This document shows, one piece after another, positions 50,341-64,000 of a DNA stretch of 64,000 nt. Source of the DNA: Caenorhabditis elegans (lineage: Eukaryota > Nematoda > Chromadorea > Rhabditida > Rhabditidae). Each line of letters opens with the position of its first letter. The first letter of the stretch is position 1. The position numbers and the translations under genes are program-made. Location: NCBI RefSeq assembly GCF_000002985.6, contig NC_003279.8, positions 9,610,001 through 9,674,000 of the forward strand, given 5' to 3'. The notes beneath the pieces are model-generated. The model was given only the letters and a program-made list of their open reading frames with translations. It searched no databases and was not told the DNA's origin.

Positions 50341-53300
50341 TTATCGCCATGATGTGAAAGATGTCGGTTTATTGGCATTGGCAGATGCTCCTCCTCCAAA
50401 CACAGAAGATGTCGGAGCTGGAGTTGTGTTAGCTCCACCACCGAAGATAGAAGTATTCGTCTGTGGAGTTGCACCTCCACCGAACAAAGATGAAGTCTTC
50501 TGGCCTGATGCAAATTGAGCAAATCCACCAGTGGCAGGGTTGTTGGTTGTGGAAGATGTTGCTCCTCCGAAGATTGAAGCATTTTTAGATAATCCTGCAT
50601 TCGCCCCTCCTCCGAATGGTTTAGCACCAAATGCTGGTTGCGATCCGAATTTCGGAGCTCCTCCAAAAACTGACGACGTTCCTGTTGCAGGTGCAGATGC
50701 TTGTTGAGCTGACGATCCGGCAGTGTTGAAAGAAAACGACGGCTGAAATAGGAAATAAATGCTTACAATACAATGAGACTCTTGAAACGATACTTTTTGC
50801 TGTTGCTGTTGTTGTTGATTACCACCACCACCAAAAAGCCATGAACTGCTACTGGCTGATGTCCCAGTTGACGTCTTCGGTGCAAACGGATTATTTCCAC
50901 CAGAAGTGTTGGATGTTCTCGCATTTCCAAGTCCACTCATAAAACCTCCAGAACCTCCACCATTTGCCATTGAATCGTCTTCCATTCCATCATCCACATT
51001 TGGAACTGTAGGCGCAGTCACTGAACCTCCGAAAACGGAGGATGGTTTAGCAGAGGCGCCTGCACCGAAAGATCCAAACCCTGCCGGCTTTGCTGATGCC
51101 GACGTTGCTCCAGTATTAAACGAAAAAGTCACAGAAGCAGTAGATGTTGCAGGGTTCGAAGTTTTAGCCGGTTGGCAACCAGCCTGTCCAAAACTTCCAA
51201 ATGGAGAGCTTGCTGCTTTTGAGCCACCTCCAAAAATACTTGACGTGTTCGATGCAGGTGTAGGGGTGGCCGTTGTTGTGGTTCGAGCTCCAAAAATATT
51301 TGTTGAGTTGGAAGAGCTGGGAGTTTGAGTTTTAAGACCACCGCCAAAGATCGATGAGGTGGAGGAAGTCGACTTTGGGGTAGTTGTTGAGTTGAACGCT
51401 GAAAGTAATTTTTTTAAATTTCAGTTGATTAAAGTATGGAAACAATACATTTATAATGTTCATATAATTACATCGATTTAATCGAATATCATTCTTTGGT
51501 TGAAACTCATTTTTTTAACAACAAAAAAGGAACTTACAAAAACTTGGTGTTTTTTGTATATTACTTCCCGTTTCCTCTTCTTTCACTGGAGTCTGAACAG
51601 CTGGTTTTGGCTCCTCTTTCACTTTTGTTTCTAATGATTTAGGCTCTTCAGACTTCAAGTCAGGTGTAACTTCATTTTCAGATTTTTCATCTTTTACTTC
51701 TTCAGTTTTATTCAGTGTCTCCACTTTCGAGGATGCTTTTTCGATTTCTTGTGGACTGATGCTCAGGGAACTGTTAATCAAAGAAGGCACTCCAGTTGTT
51801 AATGTAGACTCTTCTTTGGAAACTAAAGGTGTTTGTGTTTTTGTTCCAAACAAACTACCCGAAGAGAAAATGGAAGATGATGCTGGCGTAGAAATGATTG
51901 GTTTTTGATCTTGTGTTTTATTTGCTTCTTCTTTTGGAACTGTTACTTTTGGTGTCGTCATTGTTGTGGTCGCAGTTGTTGTATTGAGCTTTATCAATGG
52001 CGAAGAGACAGCTGGAGCAGAAGCTATTGGCTTTGCTGGTGATTCAACTGTTACCACGACAGTTTTAACAATAGGAGGTTCATCGGCTTGAGTTGCTGCA
52101 TCTGATTTAGTGGATGGTGTAGATGGAGATGCAGAGAATAGTGAAGAAGATGGCATAACTCGTCTTGGTGTCATACTCAACTTGAGAATTGCATTTGAAA
52201 GATTTGAAGTATCGAGCAAATCATTTTTCATTGCTGCCGAATTTTCTGACTTTTTATAAGACTCCACGATGACGTTTCTAGTCTTCACAATTCCTCGTTT
52301 TTGAATTTGATTCACAAGTGCTTGTCTTACTTTGATACTTTCTGCATCAGTGAGAGATTTTCCTTGAGGAGCGTCTCCATCTAGACTACTCATCTCCAGT
52401 GGTTGCGTGAAGTTCAGATTTTCCTTTCCCTTCTTGAAGTTTTGAAATTTGACGTCCCTTTGGAAACGGACAAATTCTAATTCAGTTCGCTGAATTTGCT
52501 CTCGGGTATCCATGATGATTTTTGAGACGTTGCGCATAACTTTAAGAGCCAACTCGGTTTCACTACCGGAGCGAAGTTGATTGAGATTTGAACTGAGACG
52601 AAGTGGTGACAATATTGCCTGTTTTCGAAGTGACTCCTGTAAAAATTATATTAAAATAAGTAAAAGTAAAGAAACGATGCAAACCTTCTCAGACAAGCTC
52701 ATTCTCAGTTTTTTAATCAAATCGCTACATTCTTCATATTTTCCATTTAACAAATCGGCAGCAGTCTCCAGTTTGTTGAATCTCATCAGCTTCTCAGTTT
52801 CTGACATATTTCTGAGCTTCTCTAAAACTTGATTGCCATCTTCCACTCCGGCAACTAATTCCATTTTTTCGTCGATTTCAAAATCCATTTCCTTCACCGT
52901 GTGTTGTGTTCTGTCAGACATTCGCTCGATCGACAAAATTAGATTTTTCAGTTCGTCCATAACTTCTTTAGAATCTCCTAATGATGCCCTAACCACATCA
53001 GCACATTCCATAATTGTAGTTTTCACTTTTCCCACAGCAAATGATAATTTCATCGTAGCATCTTTAGCTCCAGCCATTGAATCATTGATTTTATCCATTC
53101 TTTCGATAAGAACCTGCTTTTTGGTTGCAATCAGTTCAGCCTTTTTATGTTCCAAAGTTTTGTCTGAAATTTTCGGAATTGCTTCTGATTTTGGTGTTGA
53201 CGCAATTTTTGGTTGGGAACTTGGAGCTGCCGGAGTTGATGGCTTGGATTCTGTTAACTGTGATGTCTCAATGTTGCTTGCGATTGATTTAGGGTTAAAA

Positions 53301-54913
53301 AGTGATGATGAAGGTTTAGGTGTCTGAACAGATGATGGAGATCCAACAAGAGATGATTTTAGAGTTTCAGCTTCTGGTTTTTGCCCAAACACCGTAGACG
53401 GTTTTGTAACGGGTGTCTGATCAGAAGGTGGAGCAGATATGGGTTTCTGTGAATCAAATTGGAGCTTCTTTAAGTCATTGATCGCCAAATTTTGACTGGA
53501 CCTGAAAAAGATAATATTATTATATTCATCAAATTTTATTACTACGTACATTTGACAAGGGATATGAGCTGCAAATGTGCTAATGATGTGATGAGCAGTG
53601 AGAATGCCGTCGTTTGTTAAACAAAGTACGAGAGGAGATGGGCGATGTCTCTGAGAGCCGTCAGGATCTGAAAAGAATGAATACATTTGTAGAAAAATAG
53701 TTTCGAAATTAATGAAACCGTAAAAAACATAACGTACTGAGTAAAACCTCATCTGTCATTGAACGATCAACCGCAACTCCAATTGGAACTGTATCTTTAC
53801 CACTAGACGTAGTTGGCAAGTAAATACTTTCTCCTTCAACAGGAACCCATGTTTGCCAGTCATCTCGTTTTCCAACTGTTGATATTTCACTTGTTTTCGA
53901 ATTTCCGACAATTACAACATTCCAGTCGACAAGAAGTTGAGTAGCTGGGAACAGTTGAGGAGGAAGAGGCCATTTGGAAGAGGAATACGAGAGCTCGTGA
54001 AATTGAATCCATTCGGTTGGTTTATCTTTTTTACACCGCATTAGGTAAGCATCTTGATCTGTTCCATTTTCAAGAGATACCAGCCATTCTGTTGTAGCCA
54101 ACCAACATAAACCAGTAATTCTTCCATAGTTCGGCTTGTTCTCCGGTCCATGCTGACTACGAACAACCTCCAATTCGGGTTTCAACTGCACAATTTTTCC
54201 CAGCGAATCTCCAATCGTCAACTGTTTTCCTTTTGGACTCCAACTGATTGCCGTGGTGACAGCACCAAATTTTCCGATTCCAACAAGTTTTTGATTTGCA
54301 GGACTTTGAACATTAATCTTGGCGACTAAAATGCTACGATCTGTTGAAGAAGCAGCAAATGTATCTGGGAAAGCAGGATTCCACTCGAGACAACTTCCTT
54401 GATTAATTTGTTCAGTTCCAACTCTTGTAGTACACAACGGCTTGAAGGGTTCAATGCTTGAACTTGTACAAATTTTCTTAATATCGAAAACATCGACAGA
54501 AACGTCATTGTTTTTAGTATGAAGAACTCCGAGAACTGTTCCATCAGAATTAACTCCCATGTCGTTGATTAAAACGACCCCATGAAGACGAATTGTTTTT
54601 ATTGGTAGATCCGTAACTTCAACGTTCATATTTTCTCGGGTGATTTTGTAACCAAGAAGACTTTTTGTATGGAAGCATGATAACTGAAAAATAATTTTGA
54701 AAACGATTGAACAAGTCATAATTTTACCTGATTAGAATTAACTGTTACAAAGGTAACTCCCAATTGAGATGACGTAGCAACTCGGTTTCGAATGTTTATC
54801 TCATTTTGACTGTACCCATCTGACTTTGATGAAAAAAGCCGAAACTTCCGGCAAGTGTGGAAATGAAAGTCGGTGACTTGAGAAACGTCTTCAGCAACAT
54901 CTTCGTTCGACAT
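50341..54913 (-). CDS. npp-14: Nucleoporin Nup214 (FG repeats)
   Basis: Seven exons (54728-54913, 53738-54683, 53550-53667, 52685-53501, 51538-52636, 50794-51398, 50341-50742) encode 1390 aa. Residues 1-400 form the N-terminal beta-propeller (GAVTTAISWSPKGKQLTIGD, ITGLCWLATTEWLVSLENG, PSPLVLCLTNDGILTAHHI). Residues about 500-800 are coiled coil (HKKAELIATKKQVLIERMDK). The last 400 residues are FG-rich with repeated SIFGGG, SLFGGG and SVFGG units and a seven-Gln run. Nup214 sits on the cytoplasmic face of the pore with Nup88 and supports mRNA and protein export. It is divergent from cel-1, sharing 397 bp. A GAA repeat-rich acidic stretch near 51600-51700 separates the coiled coil from the FG region. 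Confidence 0.96.
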
Positions 54914-55310
54914 CTCTGAAAACACGAAAAATAGATGTAAAAAAAATTGAGGAGAAAATGTTCAAAAGGATGTCTGGCATAAGAAAAAACGGGCATTCAA
55001 AAACCGATCAAGAGCTTTTTGAACAAATTCAGAGGATGTATGTTCTTTAATATAGATAAGGAGTTAAAAAATATAGTATTTTCTTTCAATTAATAAAAAA
55101 CAAACGTTTATTTTGAAACACTTCGAAAATTCTTTAAATTCGCCAAAATACAACTGGAAACGCGTAAGCTTGCACTCAAAGTGCGCCAGCTGTCAAAAAG
55201 TGCGCCAGCACGCGTCCGTTTCGTGAGGTTAGCGAAATTGCGAAACATTTTATCGGATTCCTTGTTTTCTCCATCGATTTCTGTGCGTTATTGCCTTAAA
55301 TTGACTGAAA
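54914..55310. promoter_or_regulatory. Divergent promoter region of npp-14 and cel-1 with a doubled 12-bp motif
   Basis: AAGTGCGCCAGC occurs at 55179-55190 and again at 55198-55209, 19 bp apart, followed by ACGCGTCCG. The flanks are AT-rich. A near copy (AAAGTGCGCAAGC at about 59244-59256) lies upstream of rpl-24.2. Confidence 0.6.
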
Positions 55311-58300
55311 ATGGCTACACGAGGACCAACACCTGACAAAGCGAGAATGGGACTGCCTGATAGATGGCTGCACTGTCCAAAAACCGGAACGGTCTGTGCA
55401 AAATCTGAGATTTCGGTTGTTCATTGTTCTCATTTTCAGCTTATCAATAATTTGTTTTTCCCATTCAAAACACCACTGTGTAAAATGTATGACAATCAAA
55501 TTGCCGAAAGACGGTATCAATTCCACCCGGCAGAAGTTTTTTCACATCCTCATCTTCACGGAAAAAAGATTGGGTTGTGGATCGACCTCACAAACACTGA
55601 TCGTTATTATTTCCGCGAAGAAGTATGAAATTCAATTAAAAAAATAAATTTGTAACAAAACGATTATGTTCAGGTTACCGAACACGAATGTATCTATCAT
55701 AAAATGAAAATGGCTGGACGTGGAGTGTCGCCGACTCAGGAGGACACGGACAACTTCATTAAACTCGTTCAAGAATTTCATAAGAAATATCCAGATCGTG
55801 TTGTCGGAGTGCATTGCACTCACGGATTCAATCGAACAGGATTTTTAATCGCTGCATACCTATTTCAAGTAGAGGTATTTACTGTTTAGTTCATCATGAC
55901 AATCCAACTGTTTAATTTTCGAGAAGCTAAAAATTTATGTACTCATTTATTGGAATCAACGCATGATATTTTGTTGAGAAGTGTCTAATTAAATACGTTT
56001 CTTTTTGAATCAGAAAAAGCTCAGAGAATAAAAAGTTGATTATCTTTTTTAAACTGACAGGATATTTTTAAGGAATATGGTCTCGATGCTGCAATCGGAG
56101 AGTTTGCTGAAAATCGACAGAAGGGAATTTACAAGCAAGACTACATCGATGATTTATTTGCAAGATATGATCCCACAGAAGATGACAAAATTCTGGCTCC
56201 CGAGAAGCCAGACTGGGAACGAGAAATGTCTATTGGCATGAGTACACAAATTGACAACGGACGACCATCGACAAGCCAACAAATTCCCGCAACGAACGGT
56301 TTGTCTTCAATTTCAAGCCTTAACGTTTAAATAATTTTATTCAGGAAATAATAATCAAAATGGAAATCAATTGAGCGGAGGAGGAGATAATTCGAAATTG
56401 TTCATGGACGGATTAATTCGAGGAGTTAAAGTGTGTGAAGATGAAGGGAAGAAGAGCATGCTTCAAGCCAAGGTATATCATTTTCTCACAATTCTTTAGC
56501 TGTATAGTTTTTTCTTTAGATTAAAAATCTCTGCAAATACAACAAACAAGGATTTCCGGGTCTCCAACCCGTATCTTTGAGCCGTGGAAACATAAACTTA
56601 CTCGAACAGGAATCATATATGGTATCATGGAAAGCTGATGGCATGAGGTTAGTGAATATTCTTTAAAATTTCATTTAAAGATTTTTTAAAATTTTAGGTA
56701 CATCATTTATATCAACGATGGAGATGTCTATGCGTTTGATCGTGATAACGAGGTTTTTGAGATTGAAAATCTTGATTTCGTGACAAAAAATGGTGCACCA
56801 TTGATGGAAACCCTTGTGGATACTGAAGTCATCATTGATAAGGTATGAAAACTCATAATTTATGAATGAATTATTTGTTTTCTCAGGTTGAAATCAATGG
56901 AGCCATGTGTGATCAGCCTCGAATGTTAATCTATGATATTATGCGATTCAATGTAAGTTGATTTCAATCGGAAAGAAAATGTATTATTCGTTTCCAGAGC
57001 GTTAATGTGATGAAAGAGCCATTTTATAAACGATTTGAAATCATCAAAACTGAAATTATCGACATGAGAACTGCTGCATTCAAAACTGGACGCCTGAAGC
57101 ACGAGAACCAGATTATGTCTGTCAGAAGAAAAGATTTTTATGATCTTGAAGCAACTGCTAAATTATTTGGACCGAAATTTGTGCAGCATGTCGGACACGA
57201 AATTGATGGTCTCATTTTCCAGCCGAAGAAAACTGTGAGAATTAAAATTAAATTTTGAACGTGTTTGAGAATGATATTTTACAGAAGTATGAAACTGGAA
57301 GATGTGATAAAGTTCTGAAGTGGAAACCACCATCTCACAACTCTGTTGATTTTCTACTGAAAGTTGAAAAGTAAGTTTCTAAAGAGGAAATTGAAGGGTA
57401 TCAAGAGAATAATCGAATTGCAGGAAATGTAAAGAAGGAATGCTTCCCGAATGGATTGGATATTTATTTGTCCAGAATCTTTCCGATCCATTTGGCACAA
57501 TGAAAGCAACGGCAACTCTCAAAAAGTATCATAATAAAATTATCGAATGTACACTGCTGGTTGATAATCAAGGACGGGTAAACATTATTTTTTGATGCAA
57601 ATCTATGTTGAAATTAATATTAGTTTTTAATTTGGTTACTTTTTTTCAGCCAAAAGAGTGGAAATTTATGCGAGAAAGAACAGATAAATCGTTGCCGAAT
57701 GGATTACGAACTGCGGAAAATGTCGTTGAAACTATGGTGAATCCTGTCACTGAAACCTATTTAATTGAGTGAGTTAATTTATAAAAAAATAAATAAACGG
57801 AGTATCATAATTAAAATTTTTTGATCTTCGGCACGTTTTCAAAATTTTCAGTCAAAGTTTTTGGAAAAACTGGATCTTTTTGGGAATTTCTGGTTTTTTT
57901 AATGCAGGGCAGTTTCTAAAGGTTAAATCAAGGCTGAATCCGGAAAAAAACTTTTTTACGGAAGTTACGTTAATTTGTTGTTTTTAAAAAAGATACTTCA
58001 ATCATATATTCACTGTGGAAAAAATTGTATAATTTTACAATTAATTAGTTTTTTTAGTTAGCAAAAGATTAAACAAACATCGAAAATATTTAGAAACAAA
58101 CATTTTCGAAAATTTCATCAAATTTTGTTAATATTGATGAAACGAAACATAAAGAAGCATACACCTAATTGTATTATATTCGAACTTTTTGCATAAAAAA
58201 ATTAATTATTTTGAAATAGTTTTACTAAGATATTTAGTAAGTATAACAAATGTTTTAAACAATATTCGCATTGATCGTACTAAATCTATAAGACTTAACA

Positions 58301-58436
58301 TATATTTTGCTTCCTCAGGTATGTAAATCACGCTCTCCGAGTTTTGAAAAGAGCTGCAGCAGCTCATCGCCATCATCAAATACACCAACAACAACTCCAT
58401 GAGGGAGAACCGGAAGCAAGAAGACAAAAACTCTGA
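55311..58436 (+). CDS. cel-1: Bifunctional mRNA 5'-capping enzyme (RNA triphosphatase + guanylyltransferase)
   Basis: Thirteen exons: 55311-55391, 55440-55622, 55674-55874, 56073-56298 (or from 56061), 56345-56472, 56520-56647, 56698-56842, 56887-56952, 56998-57234, 57285-57370, 57424-57577, 57650-57768 and 58319-58436. This gives 623 aa (627 with the earlier acceptor). The N-terminal triphosphatase is of the cysteine-phosphatase type, with [10 protein letters not shown] (P-loop Cys and Arg) at about 135-144. The guanylyltransferase has the nucleotidyl lysine in [13 protein letters not shown], plus [20 protein letters not shown] and KVLKWKPP. The OB-fold follows ([20 protein letters not shown]). 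It caps nascent Pol II transcripts. The last intron (about 550 bp) is much larger than the others. Confidence 0.96.
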
Positions 58437-58712
58437 TAATCATTCTCCTACATTTGACATCTTTTTTTTTTTTTAATTTTTCACATGTTGCCTTTCTTAA
58501 ACTCTCCTAGATGCTCTTTCATTTTACCAACAACACTACGGTTTTCAAAAATAACTCAGAAATTATCATTGGCTGTCTTTGTACTTTTAAAAACAAATTC
58601 TTTTTTCGTGTTCTAAACAATTGTTTTTTCATTAAAAATTTTTTATTCAATTTTTCATAATTTCATGATTAAGAGAATTCAAAGATTGTATTGTAGGAAA
58701 TGGAATTAGATA

Positions 58713-60718
<2,006 letters not shown>

Positions 60719-63700
60719 TATTCGGACTGAAAATTTTGGAATTTCAGAAATCACCCAACAAAGAAAGTTTATAAGACAAGGTACACGGAGAAACAGAAGG
60801 AGAGATAAAAATTGAATAGCCTAGAGGTTTCAATGACATAGACATATATACACATACACACTGATCAGAACATTCTTCTTCTTTTTATTCGTTGTAGAGG
60901 AAGTTTTGACGTCGACGGATGGATGAGGACGACCGCGTGGGGGCTGTTTATATCACTATTTGTGTATGGAAGAAGCTGATATGATATGGTAGTAATATTT
61001 TTGCATCTTGAAGATTGTTCTTCCGATATTTTGGCGGAAAGTCCTATTATCATAGTTCTGATGGTTTTTTGAAACATCCGCCTGAAGGCGCATGGATTTA
61101 TTCAGATAGGTCTCGTCGCGAGAAAAATGTTTACTGTAGGTTTCCTTTTATTCGACTTCCCTATTGCATTTTTTTGTTCTCAAGCACATTGAAATTCTTA
61201 ACAAAAATCGAGAAAAATCGTTAAAACAGCTAGAAATTTGTTTTGAAAAAAATCTTAATAGAAAGGAAAATAATATCAAAATCGGTGTGTCTTTAAGAAA
61301 CCTTGTTTCAGAAAATTACAATGTAATTTTTTAAATCAAAATCTGCTTTCAGTTTCCCATTTCATCTTTTTCTCTCTCTGGACATGATTATTCACAGAAT
61401 GTTTTTATTTGCAAACTCTCGCCGCGCTTTTTTAGGTTTACTGTAGATGAATTAAGTTTTATTTTTTATTGGTTTATTGTAATTTTTGGTCACGAGTTGA
61501 ATTCGGAAAACACCCAACATTGTAAGTGAAGTTTCCAGTAATTATCGTTTTTGAAAAACTATAAAACACAGAAAAAGAAGCCGGAAGTTTCTATAGGTAT
61601 ACAGTAAACATAAAGACGCATACACAGATCGTTTTCGTAAAATTCCCGACGAGACCTCATTCGAATAAATCCGCCTTCCTTAAAACTTATAGAAGTTCGT
61701 GTATTTAATTCCACGTTTCTTCAATGATACTGTACCGCGAAAAGGGTGAGATTTTTCATGTAGACACTCTAAAGTGATAAGAAAAATCAAAGAAGGGAGT
61801 CTAAATGCGTGGACAATCATTAAAGATTCTATCTTTTCGGGGGCTGCTGATCGAGAAAAGAAGTCTACGAGAAAAAACTGTTTGGCAGTCATTTAACAAA
61901 TTCTCTCATTAATTTAAATATGTATATCAATTCAGTGATAAAACAACGTATTGCGACAAACTATAAATGTAATAGGGGGAAAAGTCACGTGGTGTCGTTT
62001 TGATATGATATGATGTGATATGGATAGCGAAATAGAAAATGAAAATGATGAAGGGACAGGGGTGAAAAGTCAGAGGAATTCCGTGGAAGGAAAGGGGAAG
62101 AACAATTCTTTATCAGTTTTTGGGAATCATTGTGTCAGGTCGAATTGGGGGACGGTTTCATTGTTTTCTTTTTGATAGTCTGCTCTTTGACCTGAGAGAG
62201 AAACCGCATGTCAACCAAATTTTGCAAAAGTCTTAGAAAATGAGTACGGTAGATTGTTTGAATGGTTTTTCATACTCGGTAGGCTCTTCAATATCGTGAG
62301 CAATGAACGTTGAGTTGAAAAAATTATGTATGATCCCTAAATGTCACCTATTTTTGGACATGAAGTATCGGCCAAGAAATAATCTTTATAGGTTTTCTAA
62401 TTGAGCATAACTCAAAAACTAGTTAGTTTTGCAAAAGAAGTTTGTCAGCGAATCTTCTGTAATACATTAATTATTTTTCGAGTTAAAATTATTTGAAAAT
62501 TTTGAAAATGACCAAAAAAAATCCAGGAACGCTTTCTAATTTTGGTAGGTACTGTATATGTAACCCTATCAGAAAATGTAGACAAAGAAACTTTACGGAT
62601 AGCCTAACATTTTAGTCTGTAGCCTAACACCTTACACCAACGGGTTACTGTAGTTGTATGGTAGAAAAACAGAAATAATAATAATAATAATTTATTACGC
62701 TCGCTGGGAGACGTGAAGGAATACAGAATACAAAAGTTATCATTGTTCGCTTGAACTAGAATTGGTGCAGTCTGGCAATTGTTTCCATTCCATTAGAATG
62801 TTGTCCTTGTCCTTGCGTTGTCCTTGCGTAGACTCCCCCATAGTGGGCGAGCGATTCCCGAGTGAAAATAATCACGGAATGAAAATAATCACGGAATGAA
62901 ATTTCAAAAATACTAGCTGAAGGAACAAGCCAATATCCTCAATTTAAATAAGTTAACAAAAGGTGTGGCTTCTGCAAGAAATTCTGTGAATTCTGATGAA
63001 ATCTCATCTGTTCAAAACTACAATCAAGTCGAGAAAACAAATAATTTATGATGATCGTTTCGTCGACAAAATTGATTTATCGAGAAGTTGGATAATTCCG
63101 TAAGAATTGATTTATCTTAGTTTGTAATAGTTTAATAGATCCTTAAAACTTCGAAACTTTAAATCTAATAACATTATAAATCTTATTTCAAAAAAAAATT
63201 ACAAATCACATTTCTTAGCTTTTGTGAATCTTCCACATTTTGAAATTTTTTTGTAGCACTAAATCTCATGAATTCTTCCGTTTTCCATTCATAAGACCTG
63301 GTACGATTCTGGTAAGTTTTCCCAAAATTGGAAAGTGTGTTCATTAAATTTATTTTCTTTTTACTGTTTATGATAACAAACGTTCATTTCCTTGACATCA
63401 ACAGGATATTTCAAATCAATGAATATATTTGTGTCAGTTGAATGCCATAATTTCTCAATTTTCAACTGAGGGGCAAGTCCTTTTTTGGTAAACAAAAAAC
63501 ATTAGAAGGTTCTCGCCGTGCCGTCTGGCTTGTAAGTTTGTTTTTATACAGTACCCCTAACTGTACTCCTTCTTTATTACTAAAGTTTGTTTGAACTGTT
63601 CGGCAAATTTTTCTGAACTTTGTTGTAAAGTTAGATTTTTAATTTTTCAAACTTAATACTTACAATTCTAACTTTCAAAACTTTATTTTGTCCTCATAAA

Positions 63701-63870
63701 AAAGTTTTATTGTCTTTAAGCACAGAGTTTAGTTCACAACTAAACATAATTATTTCCGTTTTAAAATTAAACCGGAAAGTAGAGTAATGAGTGACAAAGT
63801 AATACATTCAAAATTGTTTGAGTACATGGAAGCTGTATAGAAGTTTAAAACGTTAATTTAAGCAATTCTC
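60719..63870. other. 3-kb mostly non-coding region
   Basis: This is upstream of the PIWI-like gene and downstream of the gene ending at 63871. I see AT-rich DNA, a run GATATGATATGATGTGATAT (62001-62020), a (AAT)n tract at 62670-62691 and a 16-bp tandem duplication around 62862-62894. Open frames (60865, 61015, 61680) have no family likeness and poor composition. No gene is supported. Confidence 0.45.
62666..62905 (-). mobile_element. Possible 3' end of a LINE-type element
   Basis: Read on the minus strand, an open stretch (NILMEWKQLPDCTNSSSSEQ then stop) is followed by a short UTR and a TTATTATTATT tail, the layout of a non-LTR 3' end. Only about 200 bp remain. Assignment is tentative. Confidence 0.3.
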
Positions 63871-63975
63871 TTATTTTTGAAAGAGCTCGTTTGGAAGCAG
63901 AGAATTAGGGTGATTTTTTCGTAGTCGAGCTGGGTCGAGTCGTCGATCGTAGTCGTTGGAAGATCTCGATGCTTC
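63871..63975 (-). CDS. Terminal exon of a gene continuing beyond the window
   Basis: After a TTTCAG acceptor the minus strand reads EASRSSNDYDRRLDPARLRK, then NHPNSLLPNELFQK and TAA at 63871-63873. The open frame, codon use and good acceptor suggest a real last exon of about 34 residues. The rest lies to the right of the window, so the product cannot be named. Confidence 0.5.
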   Translation of the reverse strand, partial: EASRSSNDYDRRLDPARLRKNHPNSLLPNELFQK

Positions 63976-64000
63976 CTGAAAGATTTAATTATGATATTTA

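Noticed and set aside
50906-51328. 140-codon plus-strand open frame
   Set aside because: Antisense to npp-14 FG repeats; the proline/alanine-rich translation reflects the complement of Gly/Ser/Thr codons.

Overview
This window is a gene-dense piece of a nematode nuclear genome, almost certainly Caenorhabditis elegans. It has short AT-rich introns ending in TTTTCAG, trans-splice-type acceptors just upstream of ATGs, compact same-strand clusters and dispersed palindromic elements. The run of recognisable genes (ile-1, ate-1, rba-1, lin-53, nra-2, rps-19, hsr-9, asfl-1, npp-14, cel-1, rpl-24.2) matches what I know of the centre of chromosome I (cosmids K07A1, T05F1, C03D6). I had no alignment, so gene models are hand-spliced. 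For most genes, reading frame is kept through every intron.

0-10 kb: five minus-strand genes lie head to tail with 220-410 bp gaps: lin-53, rba-1, a mitoribosomal mL64/CRIF1-like gene, ate-1 and ile-1 (cut by the left edge). This looks like an operon. ate-1 carries a tandem pair of mutually exclusive exons, and rba-1 has a GC-AG intron.

10-25 kb: nra-2 (nicalin), a nematode-type gene resembling F-box-associated proteins, rps-19 (minus), hsr-9 (53BP1-like, tandem Tudor plus BRCT), a small RG-rich gene and an unrecognised 366-aa minus-strand gene. A near-perfect 152-bp hairpin and a fragment of duplicated DNA lie between them.

25-35 kb: a repeat-rich stretch with a 12-G run, a 44-bp minisatellite of about 20 copies, and a Tc1-like element with long inverted repeats joined directly to it. 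Then come a coiled-coil gene whose 3' end was copied 6.5 kb to the left, a mitochondrial phosphate carrier with a lysine-rich tail, and a small membrane plus coiled-coil gene.

35-47 kb: fast-evolving genes. There are two F-box-associated (FBA2-type) genes, one lacking an F-box, flanking a short-chain dehydrogenase. A coiled-coil protein fused to a nucleoredoxin-like domain with a WCxxS active site follows, and a 5'-truncated LINE sits just after its stop codon.

47-64 kb: conserved nuclear genes in divergent pairs. An acidic unknown faces asfl-1, which has a small membrane-protein gene nested in an intron. npp-14 (Nup214) faces cel-1 (mRNA capping enzyme). A small gene encoding only a degenerate Argonaute PIWI domain follows on the minus strand, with rpl-24.2 nested antisense in its largest intron. 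The last 3 kb is mostly non-coding and ends with the last exon of a gene that continues past the window.
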